64,000 nt of DNA from Chromohalobacter sp. 11-W (lineage in GTDB: Bacteria > Pseudomonadota > Gammaproteobacteria > Pseudomonadales > Halomonadaceae): positions 372,001-436,000 of the forward strand of contig NZ_JARANZ010000001.1 in the NCBI RefSeq assembly GCF_029889905.1, given 5' to 3'. A program made the translations under genes and the position numbers. Positions 52,836 to 61,473 of the stretch are shown piece by piece. The stretch's first letter is position 1. Every line of letters begins with the position of its first letter. Below the pieces are notes generated by a model. That model saw nothing but the letters and a program-made list of their open reading frames with translations, made no database searches and was not told the DNA's origin.

Positions 52836-53755
52836 ATCACTACCTCCTCACCGCCGCCCAGACGCTTGCCAATACGCCGCATGGCGAACAGGCCGATGAA
52901 TGTCGCGATCAACATCAAAATCGCCCCAGCGGCTCCCAGTGGCCAATTGGAGCTTCCGGCGAACTGGTTGGCGACCAGGTTGCCGAGCATCATGCCTTTA
53001 CCGCCGCCGAGTAGTTCGGGAATCACGTACATGCCGAAGGCGGGAATCGCGACCAGTACCGTACCGGCCAGTAGTCCAGGGAGCGTCTGCGGGAAGACGG
53101 CATGCCAGAAGGCTCGTACCGGGCTGGCATAGAGATCTTGTGCGGCCTGCACCTGTGCCGTATCGAGCTTCTCGAAGGCGGCATACAGCGGAAGCACCAT
53201 GAAGGGCAGGAAGTTGTAGACCAGCCCCAGGGTGACCGCGAAGTTGGAGGGATAGAGTCCCATGTTGGGTGCCACTAGTCCGAGGCTCTCGGCCAGGCTG
53301 GACAGTGGTGTGCCCGGTGCCAGCAGGTTCATCCAGCCGAAAGCGCGAATCACCTGATTGGTCCACGATGGCACGACGACCAGCAGCAGTAGGATCGGCC
53401 GCCACTTTTCACGACAGGTCGTGATGTAGTAGGCCACTGGATAGGCGACGATCACTACCAGCACCGTCGATACCAGGGTCTGCCACAGTGAGCGCAGCAG
53501 GGTGTAGAGATTGCCCGGGCTCCAGCCTAGAAAGCCGACACCGGCTAGGCGCTCGAAGGCGTCCAGTGACAGCGGCATCTGCGGCAGGCCATAGGGGCCG
53601 TTGGTCATGAAAGCGACCCCCATCAGATACGCACTGGGCAACACCAGGAAGATGAAGATCCACACCGCGCCCGGTGCCACGCTGAACAGCAGATGGCGGG
53701 TCTCGCGGACCATGGCCCGGCTGCGGGCAGTGGGTACTGCTCCAGAATAGGACAT
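52832..53755 (-). CDS. potB: Polyamine ABC transporter permease (PotB/PotH type)
   Basis: A 307-residue permease. It has an N-terminal TM (FSVAPGAVWIFIFLVLPSAY), the PSWTNQVIRAFGWMNLL segment typical of PotB/PotH, and an EAA loop VQAAQDLYASPVRAFWHAVF. It starts 10 bases after the ATPase gene and is coupled to potC. Confidence 0.93.
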   Translation of the reverse strand: MSYSGAVPTARSRAMVRETRHLLFSVAPGAVWIFIFLVLPSAYLMGVAFMTNGPYGLPQMPLSLDAFERLAGVGFLGWSPGNLYTLLRSLWQTLVSTVLVVIVAYPVAYYITTCREKWRPILLLLVVVPSWTNQVIRAFGWMNLLAPGTPLSSLAESLGLVAPNMGLYPSNFAVTLGLVYNFLPFMVLPLYAAFEKLDTAQVQAAQDLYASPVRAFWHAVFPQTLPGLLAGTVLVAIPAFGMYVIPELLGGGKGMMLGNLVANQFAGSSNWPLGAAGAILMLIATFIGLFAMRRIGKRLGGGEEVVI

Positions 53756-53765
53756 GCTCGCCTCC

Positions 53766-54890
53766 TCACTCGCTCAGGGTGACCAGGTCTTCCGGCGCCA
53801 CCACCACCGTCACCGTTTCGCCGACCTCAGGCAGGTGACGGCCGCGGTTGTTGACCGTGGCCTGCAAAGTGGTGTCGGCGATGGCCAGGCGGAACTCGGC
53901 ATGGCTGCCACGATAGAGTCTTTCGGCTACGGTTGCCGTCAGATGGTTGGGTCCCTCGACCGCGCCAGGCAATAGATCCAGCGTCTCGGGGCGGATCAGC
54001 AACAGCTCGCCGTCGCCGGCTTCCTCGGCGGTCAGTTCCCCCAGCGCCGTGATCAAACGGTCGCTCTTGCGGGCGCTGATCGGATAAAGATTATCGTGGC
54101 CCATGAAGTGTGCCACGAAGGCATTCACTGGGCGCTCGTAGACATCACGCGGCGCGCCTACCTGTTGGATGGTGCCGCCATTGAGCACGGCGATGCGATC
54201 GGACATGACCATCGCTTCCTGCTGATCGTGGGTCACGAACACGAAGGTCATGCCGAGTCGCTTCTGCACCCGCAATAGCTCTACCTGCAGTTGGCTGCGC
54301 AGCCCGGCATCCAGTGCCGAGAGTGGCTCATCGAGCAGCAGGACATCGGGCTCGCAGATCAGCGCTCGAGCCAGCGCGATGCGCTGGCGCTGGCCGCCGG
54401 AGAGTTGATCGACGTGGCGATCGATCAGATCACCGAGCTTGATGAAGTCGGCGATCTCGTCGACCTTGCTGTGGCGCTCAGCCGCTGGCATGCCGCGCAT
54501 CTTTAGCCCGAAGGCCAAATTCTCGCGCACCGAAAGATGCGGGAAGAGCGCATAGGACTGGAAGACGGTATTGACGCTGCGTTGGTGGGGAGGCGTTTCG
54601 GTGATGTCCTTGCCGCCTACCACCAGCGAACCGGCATCCGGCTCTTCGAGTCCGGCGAGGATGCGTAGAAGAGTGGTTTTGCCGCAGCCGGACGGCCCCA
54701 GCAGGGTGAAGAACTCGCCGGCCCGGATGTTCAGGTCGACGCCGTCCAAGGCGACGGTATCGCGACCGAAGCGCTTGTGCAGGCCCTGCATCTCGATCGA
54801 AGACGCTTTATGGTTCGCCCGACCACGTGCATTGGCGGCCGGGCGAGCGCCCGGATGGTCGGCAGTCTCCGCCGTCATGGTCTCGCTCAT
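53766..54890 (-). CDS. potA: Polyamine ABC transporter ATP-binding protein
   Basis: A 374-residue ATPase. Walker A is LGPSGCGKTTLLR, the Q-loop VFQSYALFPHLSV, the signature QLSGGQRQRIALARAL, Walker B VLLLDEPLSALD and the switch His in FVTHDQQEAM. The C-terminal ~130 residues form a TOBE-type regulatory domain as in PotA. It follows the PuuB-like gene by 33 bases in the same operon. Confidence 0.94.
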   Translation of the reverse strand: MSETMTAETADHPGARPAANARGRANHKASSIEMQGLHKRFGRDTVALDGVDLNIRAGEFFTLLGPSGCGKTTLLRILAGLEEPDAGSLVVGGKDITETPPHQRSVNTVFQSYALFPHLSVRENLAFGLKMRGMPAAERHSKVDEIADFIKLGDLIDRHVDQLSGGQRQRIALARALICEPDVLLLDEPLSALDAGLRSQLQVELLRVQKRLGMTFVFVTHDQQEAMVMSDRIAVLNGGTIQQVGAPRDVYERPVNAFVAHFMGHDNLYPISARKSDRLITALGELTAEEAGDGELLLIRPETLDLLPGAVEGPNHLTATVAERLYRGSHAEFRLAIADTTLQATVNNRGRHLPEVGETVTVVVAPEDLVTLSE

Positions 54891-54923
54891 GGAAGTACCC
54901 TCTTCGCTTGTCGTTGGCCTTAT

Positions 54924-56222
54924 TTAGAGACGGTCGCGCAGTTTGTAGAAATTGGTCGCCAGCACCAGCAGCGGCTTGCGCAGAGCATGACCGCCTGGGA
55001 AGTGTCGATGTGGCATGGCGGAAAAGACATCGAAGCGCTCGCTTTGGCCGGCGATGGCCTCGGCCATCAGCTTGCCGGCGAGCCCGGCCATGGCCATGCC
55101 ATGGCCAGAGTAGCCTTGGGCATAGTAGAGATTATCGCCCAGACGACCGAAATCGGGCGCTCGATTGAGGGTGATCGCGACATCGCCGCCCCAGCGGTAC
55201 TCGATGGGTACCCCCTCGAGTACCGGGAACAGCCGGGCAATCTTGGCGTCCATGCGCGCCTGAAGGCGCGGGGGCTCCCGGCCGTCGTAACTGACCTCGC
55301 CGCCGTAAATCAGACGTCGATCGGCGCTGAGTCGGTAATAGTCGAGCACGAAGTTGGCATCGGCCAGGGCGTCGTTTTTCGGTAGCACCTTTGCCGCTTG
55401 TGCCTCGCTCAGTGGCGCGGTGGCGATCATGTAGTTGGCGGCCCGCATGACGCGACCGGAGAGCTCCGGAATCAGGTCGTCGTGATAGGCATTAGTGGCC
55501 AGCACGACGAAATCGGCGGTCACGCTGCCGTGCTCGGTGGTGACCGTGGCTGGCTTACCTCGGCGGATCGATCGTGCGGCGCTATGGGAATGCACGCGTA
55601 CCCCGGCGCGCTGTGCCGCCCGGGCCAGGCCCAGCGTGTAGTTGAGGGGATGAAGATGGCCGCCTTCGCGGTCATATAGGGCTGCCGGATAGGCATCGGT
55701 GACGACGTGCTCGCGCAGGGCATCGCCCTCCAGCCACTCGAGAGCGGCGTAGCCGTAGTCACGGGCCATCTGCTCGCGGAAGGCTGTGAGCTCCTTGATA
55801 TGCCGCGGCTTGACCGCTGCGTGAAGATAGCCCCAGGCCAGATCGCAGGGAATGGCATGGCGCTCGATCAACTCGGCGGTGAGGCGCACCGCCTCACGGC
55901 TCATCTCCCATACCTCGCGGGCGCGAGTTAGCCCCAGGGCCTGCTGGACGGTGGTGATGTCGGTGCCCAGCCCCGGCAGGATCTGCCCACCGCTGCGCCC
56001 GGAGGCGCCGTGGCCGATATCGCCGGCTTCGAGCAATGTCACCGAGTAGCCACGCTCGGCCAGGTGCAGGGCCGTTGAGCAGCCTGTCACCCCACCGCCG
56101 ATCACACACACATCGCTCCTCGTTTCGCCTTCATGGGGCATGGTGGGGTCGAGCTCGACGGCGATGGAAGCCCGGTACCACGAAGCGGGGGTGTCGGAGA
56201 CGGTACTGCACATAGATTCCAT
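54924..56222 (-). CDS. FAD-dependent oxidoreductase, PuuB-like (paralogue 1)
   Basis: A DAO-fold flavoprotein related to gamma-glutamylputrescine oxidase. It has a dinucleotide-binding motif CVIGGGVTGCSTALHLAE, GHGASGRSGGQILPGLG and a C-terminal YYAQGYSGHGMAMAGLAGK. The start is uncertain between ATG 56222 and 56213; neither has a strong ribosome binding site. It is the first gene of the potABCD/GS/LuxR operon. It is more diverged from E. coli PuuB than its neighbour and may prefer another gamma-glutamyl amine or amino acid. Confidence 0.9.
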   Translation of the reverse strand: MESMCSTVSDTPASWYRASIAVELDPTMPHEGETRSDVCVIGGGVTGCSTALHLAERGYSVTLLEAGDIGHGASGRSGGQILPGLGTDITTVQQALGLTRAREVWEMSREAVRLTAELIERHAIPCDLAWGYLHAAVKPRHIKELTAFREQMARDYGYAALEWLEGDALREHVVTDAYPAALYDREGGHLHPLNYTLGLARAAQRAGVRVHSHSAARSIRRGKPATVTTEHGSVTADFVVLATNAYHDDLIPELSGRVMRAANYMIATAPLSEAQAAKVLPKNDALADANFVLDYYRLSADRRLIYGGEVSYDGREPPRLQARMDAKIARLFPVLEGVPIEYRWGGDVAITLNRAPDFGRLGDNLYYAQGYSGHGMAMAGLAGKLMAEAIAGQSERFDVFSAMPHRHFPGGHALRKPLLVLATNFYKLRDRL

Positions 56223-56406
56223 CCAGTTATTGTTGTTGAATAATTCACGAGAATACGGCAAACGTTTCGCGCCACGGAGGGGAAGTCCCTCGGAGAGGCT
56301 AGCGAGTCAGTTATTTTTCACTTATTCAGCTTTATAGCCCAGTTCATCGCTTAGATGTCTGCCCGATTTTTGATATTCATTTCGGTAATTGCTGATTTTT
56401 AAAAAA

Positions 56407-57690
56407 TCAAATCCCGAGCTTGTCGCGCACGTTGTAGTACCAGGCTCCCATGGCGGTCAGCGGAATCTGCATGGCCCGCCCGCCAGGGAACGAGTGCTGG
56501 GGCAGGCCGGCGAAAATATCGAAGCGCTCTGACTGACCCCGAATGGCGTCACTGATCACTTTGCCTGCCAAGTGGGTGCAGGTGAGGCCATGGCCGCTAT
56601 ACCCTTGTGCGTAGTAGATGTTGTTTCCGATGCGGCCGAATTGGGGTAAGCGGGTCAGTGTCAGCAGGAAGTTGCCGGTCCAGGCAAAATCCACCTTGGT
56701 GTCTTTCAACTCAGGGAACGTCTTGAGCATCTTCGGCATGATCAGGGCTTCGACTTGCGCCGGCTCGCGGGCACCATAGGTAACGCCGCCGCCGTAGATC
56801 ATCCGGCCATCGCCGGATAGGCGGAAATAGTCAAGCAGGTAGTTGCAGTCCTCGATGCAGTTGTCTTTCGGTAGCAAACATTGCCGCACGCTTTCCGGCA
56901 GTGGCTCGGTGGCGATGACCTGGGTGCCGCAGGGGATGGCCTTGGATTCCAGCTTTGGCATCAGGCCATTTAGATAGGCATTACCGGCGACGAGTACGTA
57001 GTCTGCTTCAACGTCGCCTTCTGCGGTATGGACGATCGGTTTGTCGCCTTGATGAATCCGCAGTGCCGAGGAGTTCTCGTAGATGGTGCCGCCCAGGGAC
57101 TCCACGGCGTCGGCTTCGCCGAGTACCAGATTCAGTGGGTGGAAATGCCCACCACTGTGATCGATCAGGCCGCCAACGTAGCGCTGGGTACCCACGTAGT
57201 GTGGGATGGCATTCTCGTCGAGCAGTTCCAATTGTTCGTGGCCGTGGGCTTCCCAGAGCTTCTTTTTCTCGACCAGCTCATCGAACTGCTTGCGGTTGCA
57301 TGCGGCGAAAATACCGCCTTCCTTCAAGTCACACTGGATGTCGTAGTCCTTGACGATACGACGTAGGATGCGGCCGCCCTCGAAGGCCATCCGCCCCATC
57401 TCTGCCCCGACCTTCTGGCCGTAATGGTGCTCGATGAAGTCGATATCGCGGCTGTAGCTGTTGACGATCTGTCCGCCATTGCGGCCGGAAGCACCGAATC
57501 CAATGCGGCTGCCTTCCAGGACAACCACTTTGTAGCCATTTTCGGCCATGTGGAGGGCTGTAGACATCCCGGTAAAGCCAGCGCCGACGATGCAGATGTC
57601 TGCCTTCACGTGACCCTGCAGGGTCGGACGCACGCGCTTGTCATTCGCGGACGCTGCGTAATAAGAATGGGGATGAGACGTTGCCTGCAC
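56407..57690 (-). CDS. puuB: Gamma-glutamylputrescine oxidase
   Basis: A 427-residue FAD enzyme following E. coli PuuB closely: SYYAASAN at the N-terminus, CIVGAGFTGMSTALHMAE, GFGASGRNGGQIVNSYSRDI, LDHSGGHFHPLNL, PCGTQVIATE, YLLDYFRLS and YAQGYSGHGLTCTHLAGK. It oxidises gamma-glutamylputrescine to the aldehyde used by PuuC. A 184-base gap separates it from the first PuuB-like gene, so it may be its own transcript. It is divergent from the deacylase gene. Confidence 0.94.
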   Translation of the reverse strand: MQATSHPHSYYAASANDKRVRPTLQGHVKADICIVGAGFTGMSTALHMAENGYKVVVLEGSRIGFGASGRNGGQIVNSYSRDIDFIEHHYGQKVGAEMGRMAFEGGRILRRIVKDYDIQCDLKEGGIFAACNRKQFDELVEKKKLWEAHGHEQLELLDENAIPHYVGTQRYVGGLIDHSGGHFHPLNLVLGEADAVESLGGTIYENSSALRIHQGDKPIVHTAEGDVEADYVLVAGNAYLNGLMPKLESKAIPCGTQVIATEPLPESVRQCLLPKDNCIEDCNYLLDYFRLSGDGRMIYGGGVTYGAREPAQVEALIMPKMLKTFPELKDTKVDFAWTGNFLLTLTRLPQFGRIGNNIYYAQGYSGHGLTCTHLAGKVISDAIRGQSERFDIFAGLPQHSFPGGRAMQIPLTAMGAWYYNVRDKLGI

Positions 57691-58025
57691 GGTTTGCTCC
57701 CGAAACGTTGTTGTATCTTACTGGCCTTTATTAAAGGCTGGCCAGTTGAGCATTAGCGTTGGGATAACGTTACGAAGGGGTGGCAACCCTGTGATATACC
57801 CCCTTGGGTATATTTTAAGAGCACGCCGCCCAAGAAGGCCCTTGGGGTTCTCCGGAGATGAGCATGCTGCATTTCTCACGTCATGCCAGTGATCGAAAGC
57901 CTACGGCGCTGGCATGCGTCGCGCCCTTCGTTGACGCCTAAACAAAGAATCGCTTGCATGAATGGGGTGTCATGAGGCGCCATGGCGGGTATAAAGAATT
58001 CGCCATCTTCGGTATAGGAACACTC
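57691..58025. other. Divergent intergenic region with perfect ATATACCC dyad
   Basis: A 335-base gap between puuB and the AstE-like gene, with no supported gene. Its main feature is ATATACCCCCTTGGGTATAT at 57794-57813, an 8-bp perfect inverted repeat around CCTT, about 105 bases upstream of puuB. It is related to the dyads at 39291 and 45651 and is the best candidate for the shared regulator site. In-frame codons from 57954 were rejected as the start of the deacylase because ATG 58026 has the better ribosome binding site. Confidence 0.5.
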
Positions 58026-59051
58026 ATGGCTCGCGCTCCCTTCGAACTCGCCGGTACGCGTATTCCGCCCGGCAGCCGGGCACAGATCGATGTACCGGTG
58101 GCCAAGCTTTACACCCATGCACCGCTGCATATTCCCGTCGAGGTCGTTCATGGCCGTCAGCCGGGGCCGGTGCTGTTGGTGTGTGGGGCGATTCACGGTG
58201 ATGAGATCAATGGCGTCGAGATCGTGCGTCGCATGCTGAGGCTGGCATCGCTATCGCGCTTGCGAGGCACGCTGATTGCGGTGCCCATCGTCAATGTCTT
58301 CGGTTTCGTGCAGCAGACGCGTTACTTGCCTGACCGGCGTGACTTGAATCGCTGCTTTCCGGGCAGCGAGGCCGGTTCCCTGGGCTCGCGCGTCGCATCG
58401 TTGTTTCGCGAGCAGATCGTCGATCTTGCAACGCATATCGTCGACCTGCATACCGGCGCGATTCATCGTACCAATCTCCCCCAGGTGCGGGCACAGATGA
58501 AGGACCGCCCCGCAACACAGGCCATGGCCGAGGCGTTTGGGGTGCCGGTGATTCTCAATGCCGAATTGCGCGAAGGGAGCCTACGGGAATATGCGCAGTC
58601 GCGTGACGTGCCGGTGCTCACCTATGAGGCTGGCGAGGCGCTGCGCTTCGACGAGTGGGCGATCGCGCCGGGAGTAAGAGGGGTGCAGCGCGTGATGCGC
58701 TTGCTGGGCATGCTACCCACCGACCGGCGCCGGCATGCGCCTGCCGTTGCGGAGGTTGCCAATGGCTCGAGTTGGGCTCGCTCGCCCATCGACGGCATTC
58801 TACGCCCCCGGGCGCGGTTGGGCGCGCGCGTCGCACGGGGCGATGTTCTGGGACGCGTTGCCGACCCGTTCGGTAATGCCGAGCAGGAAGTGCTCGCCAA
58901 CGCCGATGGTATCGTCATTGGCATGAGCAATCTGCCGCTCGCCAATGAAGGCGAAGCGCTATTTCATGTGGCGCGCTTCGATGAAATCGAAGAGGCTGAA
59001 AACGCCGTTGAAACCTTCCACTCCGATTTCGAAACGCGTCAGGAGCTATAG
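58026..59051 (+). CDS. Succinylglutamate desuccinylase/aspartoacylase-family deacylase
   Basis: A 341-residue M14-type zinc hydrolase. Zinc ligands are in GAIHGDEINGVEI and VDLHTGAIHRT. The substrate Arg region is DRRDLNRCFPG. A C-terminal ~90-residue beta domain (SPIDGILRPRARLGARVARG) resembles the barrel appended in this branch. The family removes acyl groups from amino acids; the exact substrate is unknown. AGGA lies seven bases before the ATG at 58026. It is convergent with dusA, seven bases away. Confidence 0.88.
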   Translation: MARAPFELAGTRIPPGSRAQIDVPVAKLYTHAPLHIPVEVVHGRQPGPVLLVCGAIHGDEINGVEIVRRMLRLASLSRLRGTLIAVPIVNVFGFVQQTRYLPDRRDLNRCFPGSEAGSLGSRVASLFREQIVDLATHIVDLHTGAIHRTNLPQVRAQMKDRPATQAMAEAFGVPVILNAELREGSLREYAQSRDVPVLTYEAGEALRFDEWAIAPGVRGVQRVMRLLGMLPTDRRRHAPAVAEVANGSSWARSPIDGILRPRARLGARVARGDVLGRVADPFGNAEQEVLANADGIVIGMSNLPLANEGEALFHVARFDEIEEAENAVETFHSDFETRQEL

Positions 59052-59058
59052 TGTCGGC

Positions 59059-60081
59059 TCAGGCAACGGCGCTTGCAGTATCGAGCTCGCGCACCTTGGC
59101 CAGCGCTGCGTCGAAAACCTCGAGCCCGGCGCCGGCACGGTGGGCATTTTCCGACAGGTGGCGACGGAATTGACGCCCACCCGGGCAACCCTGGAACAGG
59201 CCGAGCAGGTGACGGGTGACGTGATTGAGCTTGGCGCCCGCGGCCAGGCGTTCGGCGATGTAGGGACGGAAAGCGCGTGCGGCGGCATGGCGGCTACGCA
59301 CTGGCGAGGCGCCGCCGTAAATGGCGGCATCCACTCCGGCCAGTAACCAGGGATTCTGATACGCCTCACGTCCGATCATCACGCTATCGACGAGATCGAG
59401 CTGTGCCTGGCACTCGTCCAGCGTCTTGATACCGCCGTTGATACCGATATGAAGATCGGGGTACTGCGCCTTGAGACGATGCACGCGTGGATAATTGAGC
59501 GGCGGCACGTCGCGATTCTCCTTGGGCGAGAGCCCCTCGAGCCAGGCCTTGCGGGCATGCACGATGAAGACCTCGCAGCCAGCATCGGCGACGCGTTCGA
59601 TGAAGCGCGCCAGGTCGGCATCTTCATCCTGCTCGTCGATGCCGATACGACACTTGACCGTGACCGGAATCGAGGCCGCCGCCTGCATGGCGCTGACCGC
59701 CGCCGCCACCTTGTCCGGATGCTCCATGAGGCAGGCGCCGATCAGGTTGTTCTGTACCCGATCGCTAGGGCATCCCACGTTCAGATTGACTTCATCGTAG
59801 CCCCAGGCCTCGGCGATGGCGGCGCATTCCGCCAGTGCAGCAGGATCGCTGCCGCCTAGTTGTAGCGCCACCGGATGCTCCACGTCGCTATACCCCAAAA
59901 AGCGCTCGCGCGGTGAGCCATGCAGGATCGCCCCGGTCGTGACCATTTCGGTATACAGCAGCGCTTCACGCGTCAGCGTGCGGGCGAACGCGCGGTAGTC
60001 GCGGGTCGTCCAATCCATCATCGGGGCGATGGAGAACCGGCGGGCCCGCGCTAGCGAGTCTTTCGCTGATTTTTCAATCAT
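59059..60081 (-). CDS. dusA: tRNA-dihydrouridine(20/20a) synthase
   Basis: FMN enzyme reducing uridines 20 and 20a of the tRNA D-loop. The 340-residue protein has RFSIAPMMDWTTRDYR, the catalytic Cys in NLNVGCPSDRVQ, IVHARKAWLEGLSPKENRDV (a DusA hallmark) and GINGGIKTLDE. GGAGG precedes the ATG. The divergent 5' region is shared with the Csr/Rsm-type sRNA. Confidence 0.96.
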   Translation of the reverse strand: MIEKSAKDSLARARRFSIAPMMDWTTRDYRAFARTLTREALLYTEMVTTGAILHGSPRERFLGYSDVEHPVALQLGGSDPAALAECAAIAEAWGYDEVNLNVGCPSDRVQNNLIGACLMEHPDKVAAAVSAMQAAASIPVTVKCRIGIDEQDEDADLARFIERVADAGCEVFIVHARKAWLEGLSPKENRDVPPLNYPRVHRLKAQYPDLHIGINGGIKTLDECQAQLDLVDSVMIGREAYQNPWLLAGVDAAIYGGASPVRSRHAAARAFRPYIAERLAAGAKLNHVTRHLLGLFQGCPGGRQFRRHLSENAHRAGAGLEVFDAALAKVRELDTASAVA

Positions 60082-60299
60082 TTATGGCCTCCGGTGAAGG
60101 GATTGGCTAAGAACGATAGCGGATGCAGTGGCCGCGTATTGTACGTCATACGGCTAGCTCGGCAATATCGCTCCGGATCCGAGTCGAGTTAGCTTGTATG
60201 AGGGGCAATGACACCTTTGCGGCCTGCGTTACTTCCTGGAACATTAAATTGGAGTTATTTAATGCAGGTTATTTTTACTGCTGGAGATCTTCTGCCACG

Positions 60300-60451
60300 G
60301 TGATCATGTCCGCCAAGGAAGGGCGGAAAGCAAGGAAGCTAGGTATAAAGGACGCCTAGGTAAGCATGGAGGCACGGACAGGAAGTTCGTGATAACTGCA
60401 AGGACATGCAGGTTTGCATAAAAACCCGGCCGGTATTGGTCGGGTTTTTTT
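60300..60451 (+). ncRNA. Csr/Rsm-antagonist small RNA (RsmX/Y/Z, CsrB-like)
   Basis: A non-coding stretch with eight GGA motifs within 90 bases (60317, 60325, 60334, 60350, 60368, 60376, 60381, 60402). Several are displayed in hairpin loops: CCGCC-AAGGAAG-GGCGG (60310-60326), CTAGG around an AGGAC loop to CCTAG (60339-60359), ACGGAC-AGGAA-GTTCGT (60374-60390) and CTGCA-AGGACA-TGCAG (60396-60411). It ends in a strong intrinsic terminator. This is the layout of RNAs that sequester CsrA/RsmA. The 5' end is estimated. No clear GacA/UvrY palindrome was recognised upstream. Confidence 0.8.
60421..60451 (+). terminator. Intrinsic terminator of the sRNA
   Basis: AACCCGGCC and GGTCGGGTT form a GC-rich stem around TATT-containing loop bases, flanked by AAAA before and seven Ts after. 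The symmetry lets it also terminate the convergent small-protein gene that ends three bases further on. Confidence 0.85.
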
Positions 60452-60454
60452 GTG

Positions 60455-60748
60455 TCAGGGTGACTGGTTGCGCTGATTTCTGAGCTCGCGTTGCGAGTCT
60501 TCCAGACGCCGCTGAGAGCGCTTGAGCTGACGCTCTTGACGCTGGCGCTCGTCGAAACGTTCATCGCGGTGTTCGCTACGGTTCAGCGACTGGCGGCGTT
60601 CGATCGTGGTGGCGCGGTCGCTACTGACGTCACGTTGCAGTTGGTTGCGCTGTCGACTGTCGTTGAGCGAGTCGCTTTGACCGTCGTCATCAGCCAGCAC
60701 CGGCCCTGCCAAGGCGAACAGTATCACCAGCAGAATGGCGTTCATCAT
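60455..60748 (-). CDS. Small secreted, highly charged hypothetical protein
   Basis: A 97-residue protein with a clear signal peptide (MNAILLVILFALAGPVLA, cleavage before DDDGQ). The mature part is almost entirely Arg, Gln, Asp, Glu and Ser, in a pattern suggesting a periplasmic alpha-helical or disordered chain. GGGAGG sits six bases before the ATG at 60748. I do not recognise a family. It converges on the sRNA and probably shares its terminator. Confidence 0.72.
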   Translation of the reverse strand: MMNAILLVILFALAGPVLADDDGQSDSLNDSRQRNQLQRDVSSDRATTIERRQSLNRSEHRDERFDERQRQERQLKRSQRRLEDSQRELRNQRNQSP

Positions 60749-60831
60749 GATGCCTCCCGTCGATGAGATATGCACTCAGTATGGACCAAGACGTCATCCA
60801 TTGAATTCCTGAGACGGCCTGCCGGGTAATA

Positions 60832-61473
60832 TCAAGCGCTGATGTCATGTTGTTGCCAGCGAGCCTGAAGGCGCCCCACGATTCGAAACGGGAATGGCTG
60901 CTTTGGATCGACGCTAGTGTGGTGCGCCGGGTCGGCGATGCGCAACGTCTCCGGTTCAGGCAGGCTTAGGTGTTGGATCGTGAGTGCGTGCCGCCATTCG
61001 AGCAGGTAAAGCCCTTCCTGCCGGAAGTGGGTGGTGGGAAGAATGGCGGCGATATCGCCTTCCTCGAGATAGGCGAATGTCTCGCCTGCACCTGGTGTCA
61101 CGAGGTAACACCCTCGAACGAGGGCGTCGATGGCGGTGCCCGAGGCGGGAAGAGGGGCGGCGAGCGTGTGAGCTTCCCACGGCACCGGGGGCATGGTGTG
61201 TAGCAAGAGGCGTGCCTTGCCGGGCACGTCATCGGTGATCCGTTGAGAGGCCGTATGTGTTGTGGCGGCAGTGCCATCTTCGAGTAGTCGTTCGATCGGG
61301 CAATGCAGTGCATCGGCCAGCGCGATGAGTCGCTCGTGTCCGACTTGTTTGATCGTGCCGGATTCCCAATAGGAAATCGTGACATCCGATACGCCGACAC
61401 GTCTGGCCAAGGCGGCCTTGCTCAAGCCGGCGTCTATCCTTAGCTGCTTGATCCGGGGTCCCAGTGCGTCCAT
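60832..61473 (-). CDS. XRE-family regulator with S24/LexA-like C-terminal domain
   Basis: A 213-residue repressor-type protein. The N-terminal Cro/C1 HTH spans about residues 6-60 (LSKAALARRVGVSDVTISYWE). The C-terminal half has the shape of a peptidase S24 domain (EGDIAAILP, LYLLEWRHALTIQHL, RIVGRLQARW), but no obvious Ser-Lys catalytic pair in its usual context. It may therefore bind a partner or ligand without self-cleavage. The ATG at 61473 was chosen to start just before the HTH. No prophage genes surround it. Confidence 0.82.
   Translation of the reverse strand: MDALGPRIKQLRIDAGLSKAALARRVGVSDVTISYWESGTIKQVGHERLIALADALHCPIERLLEDGTAATTHTASQRITDDVPGKARLLLHTMPPVPWEAHTLAAPLPASGTAIDALVRGCYLVTPGAGETFAYLEEGDIAAILPTTHFRQEGLYLLEWRHALTIQHLSLPEPETLRIADPAHHTSVDPKQPFPFRIVGRLQARWQQHDISA

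Noticed and set aside
60082-60299. GacA/UvrY-type palindrome (TGTAAG...CTTACA) upstream of the sRNA
   Set aside because: TGTACGTCATACGG and CTTGTA fragments are present, but nothing matches the consensus dyad well enough to call.
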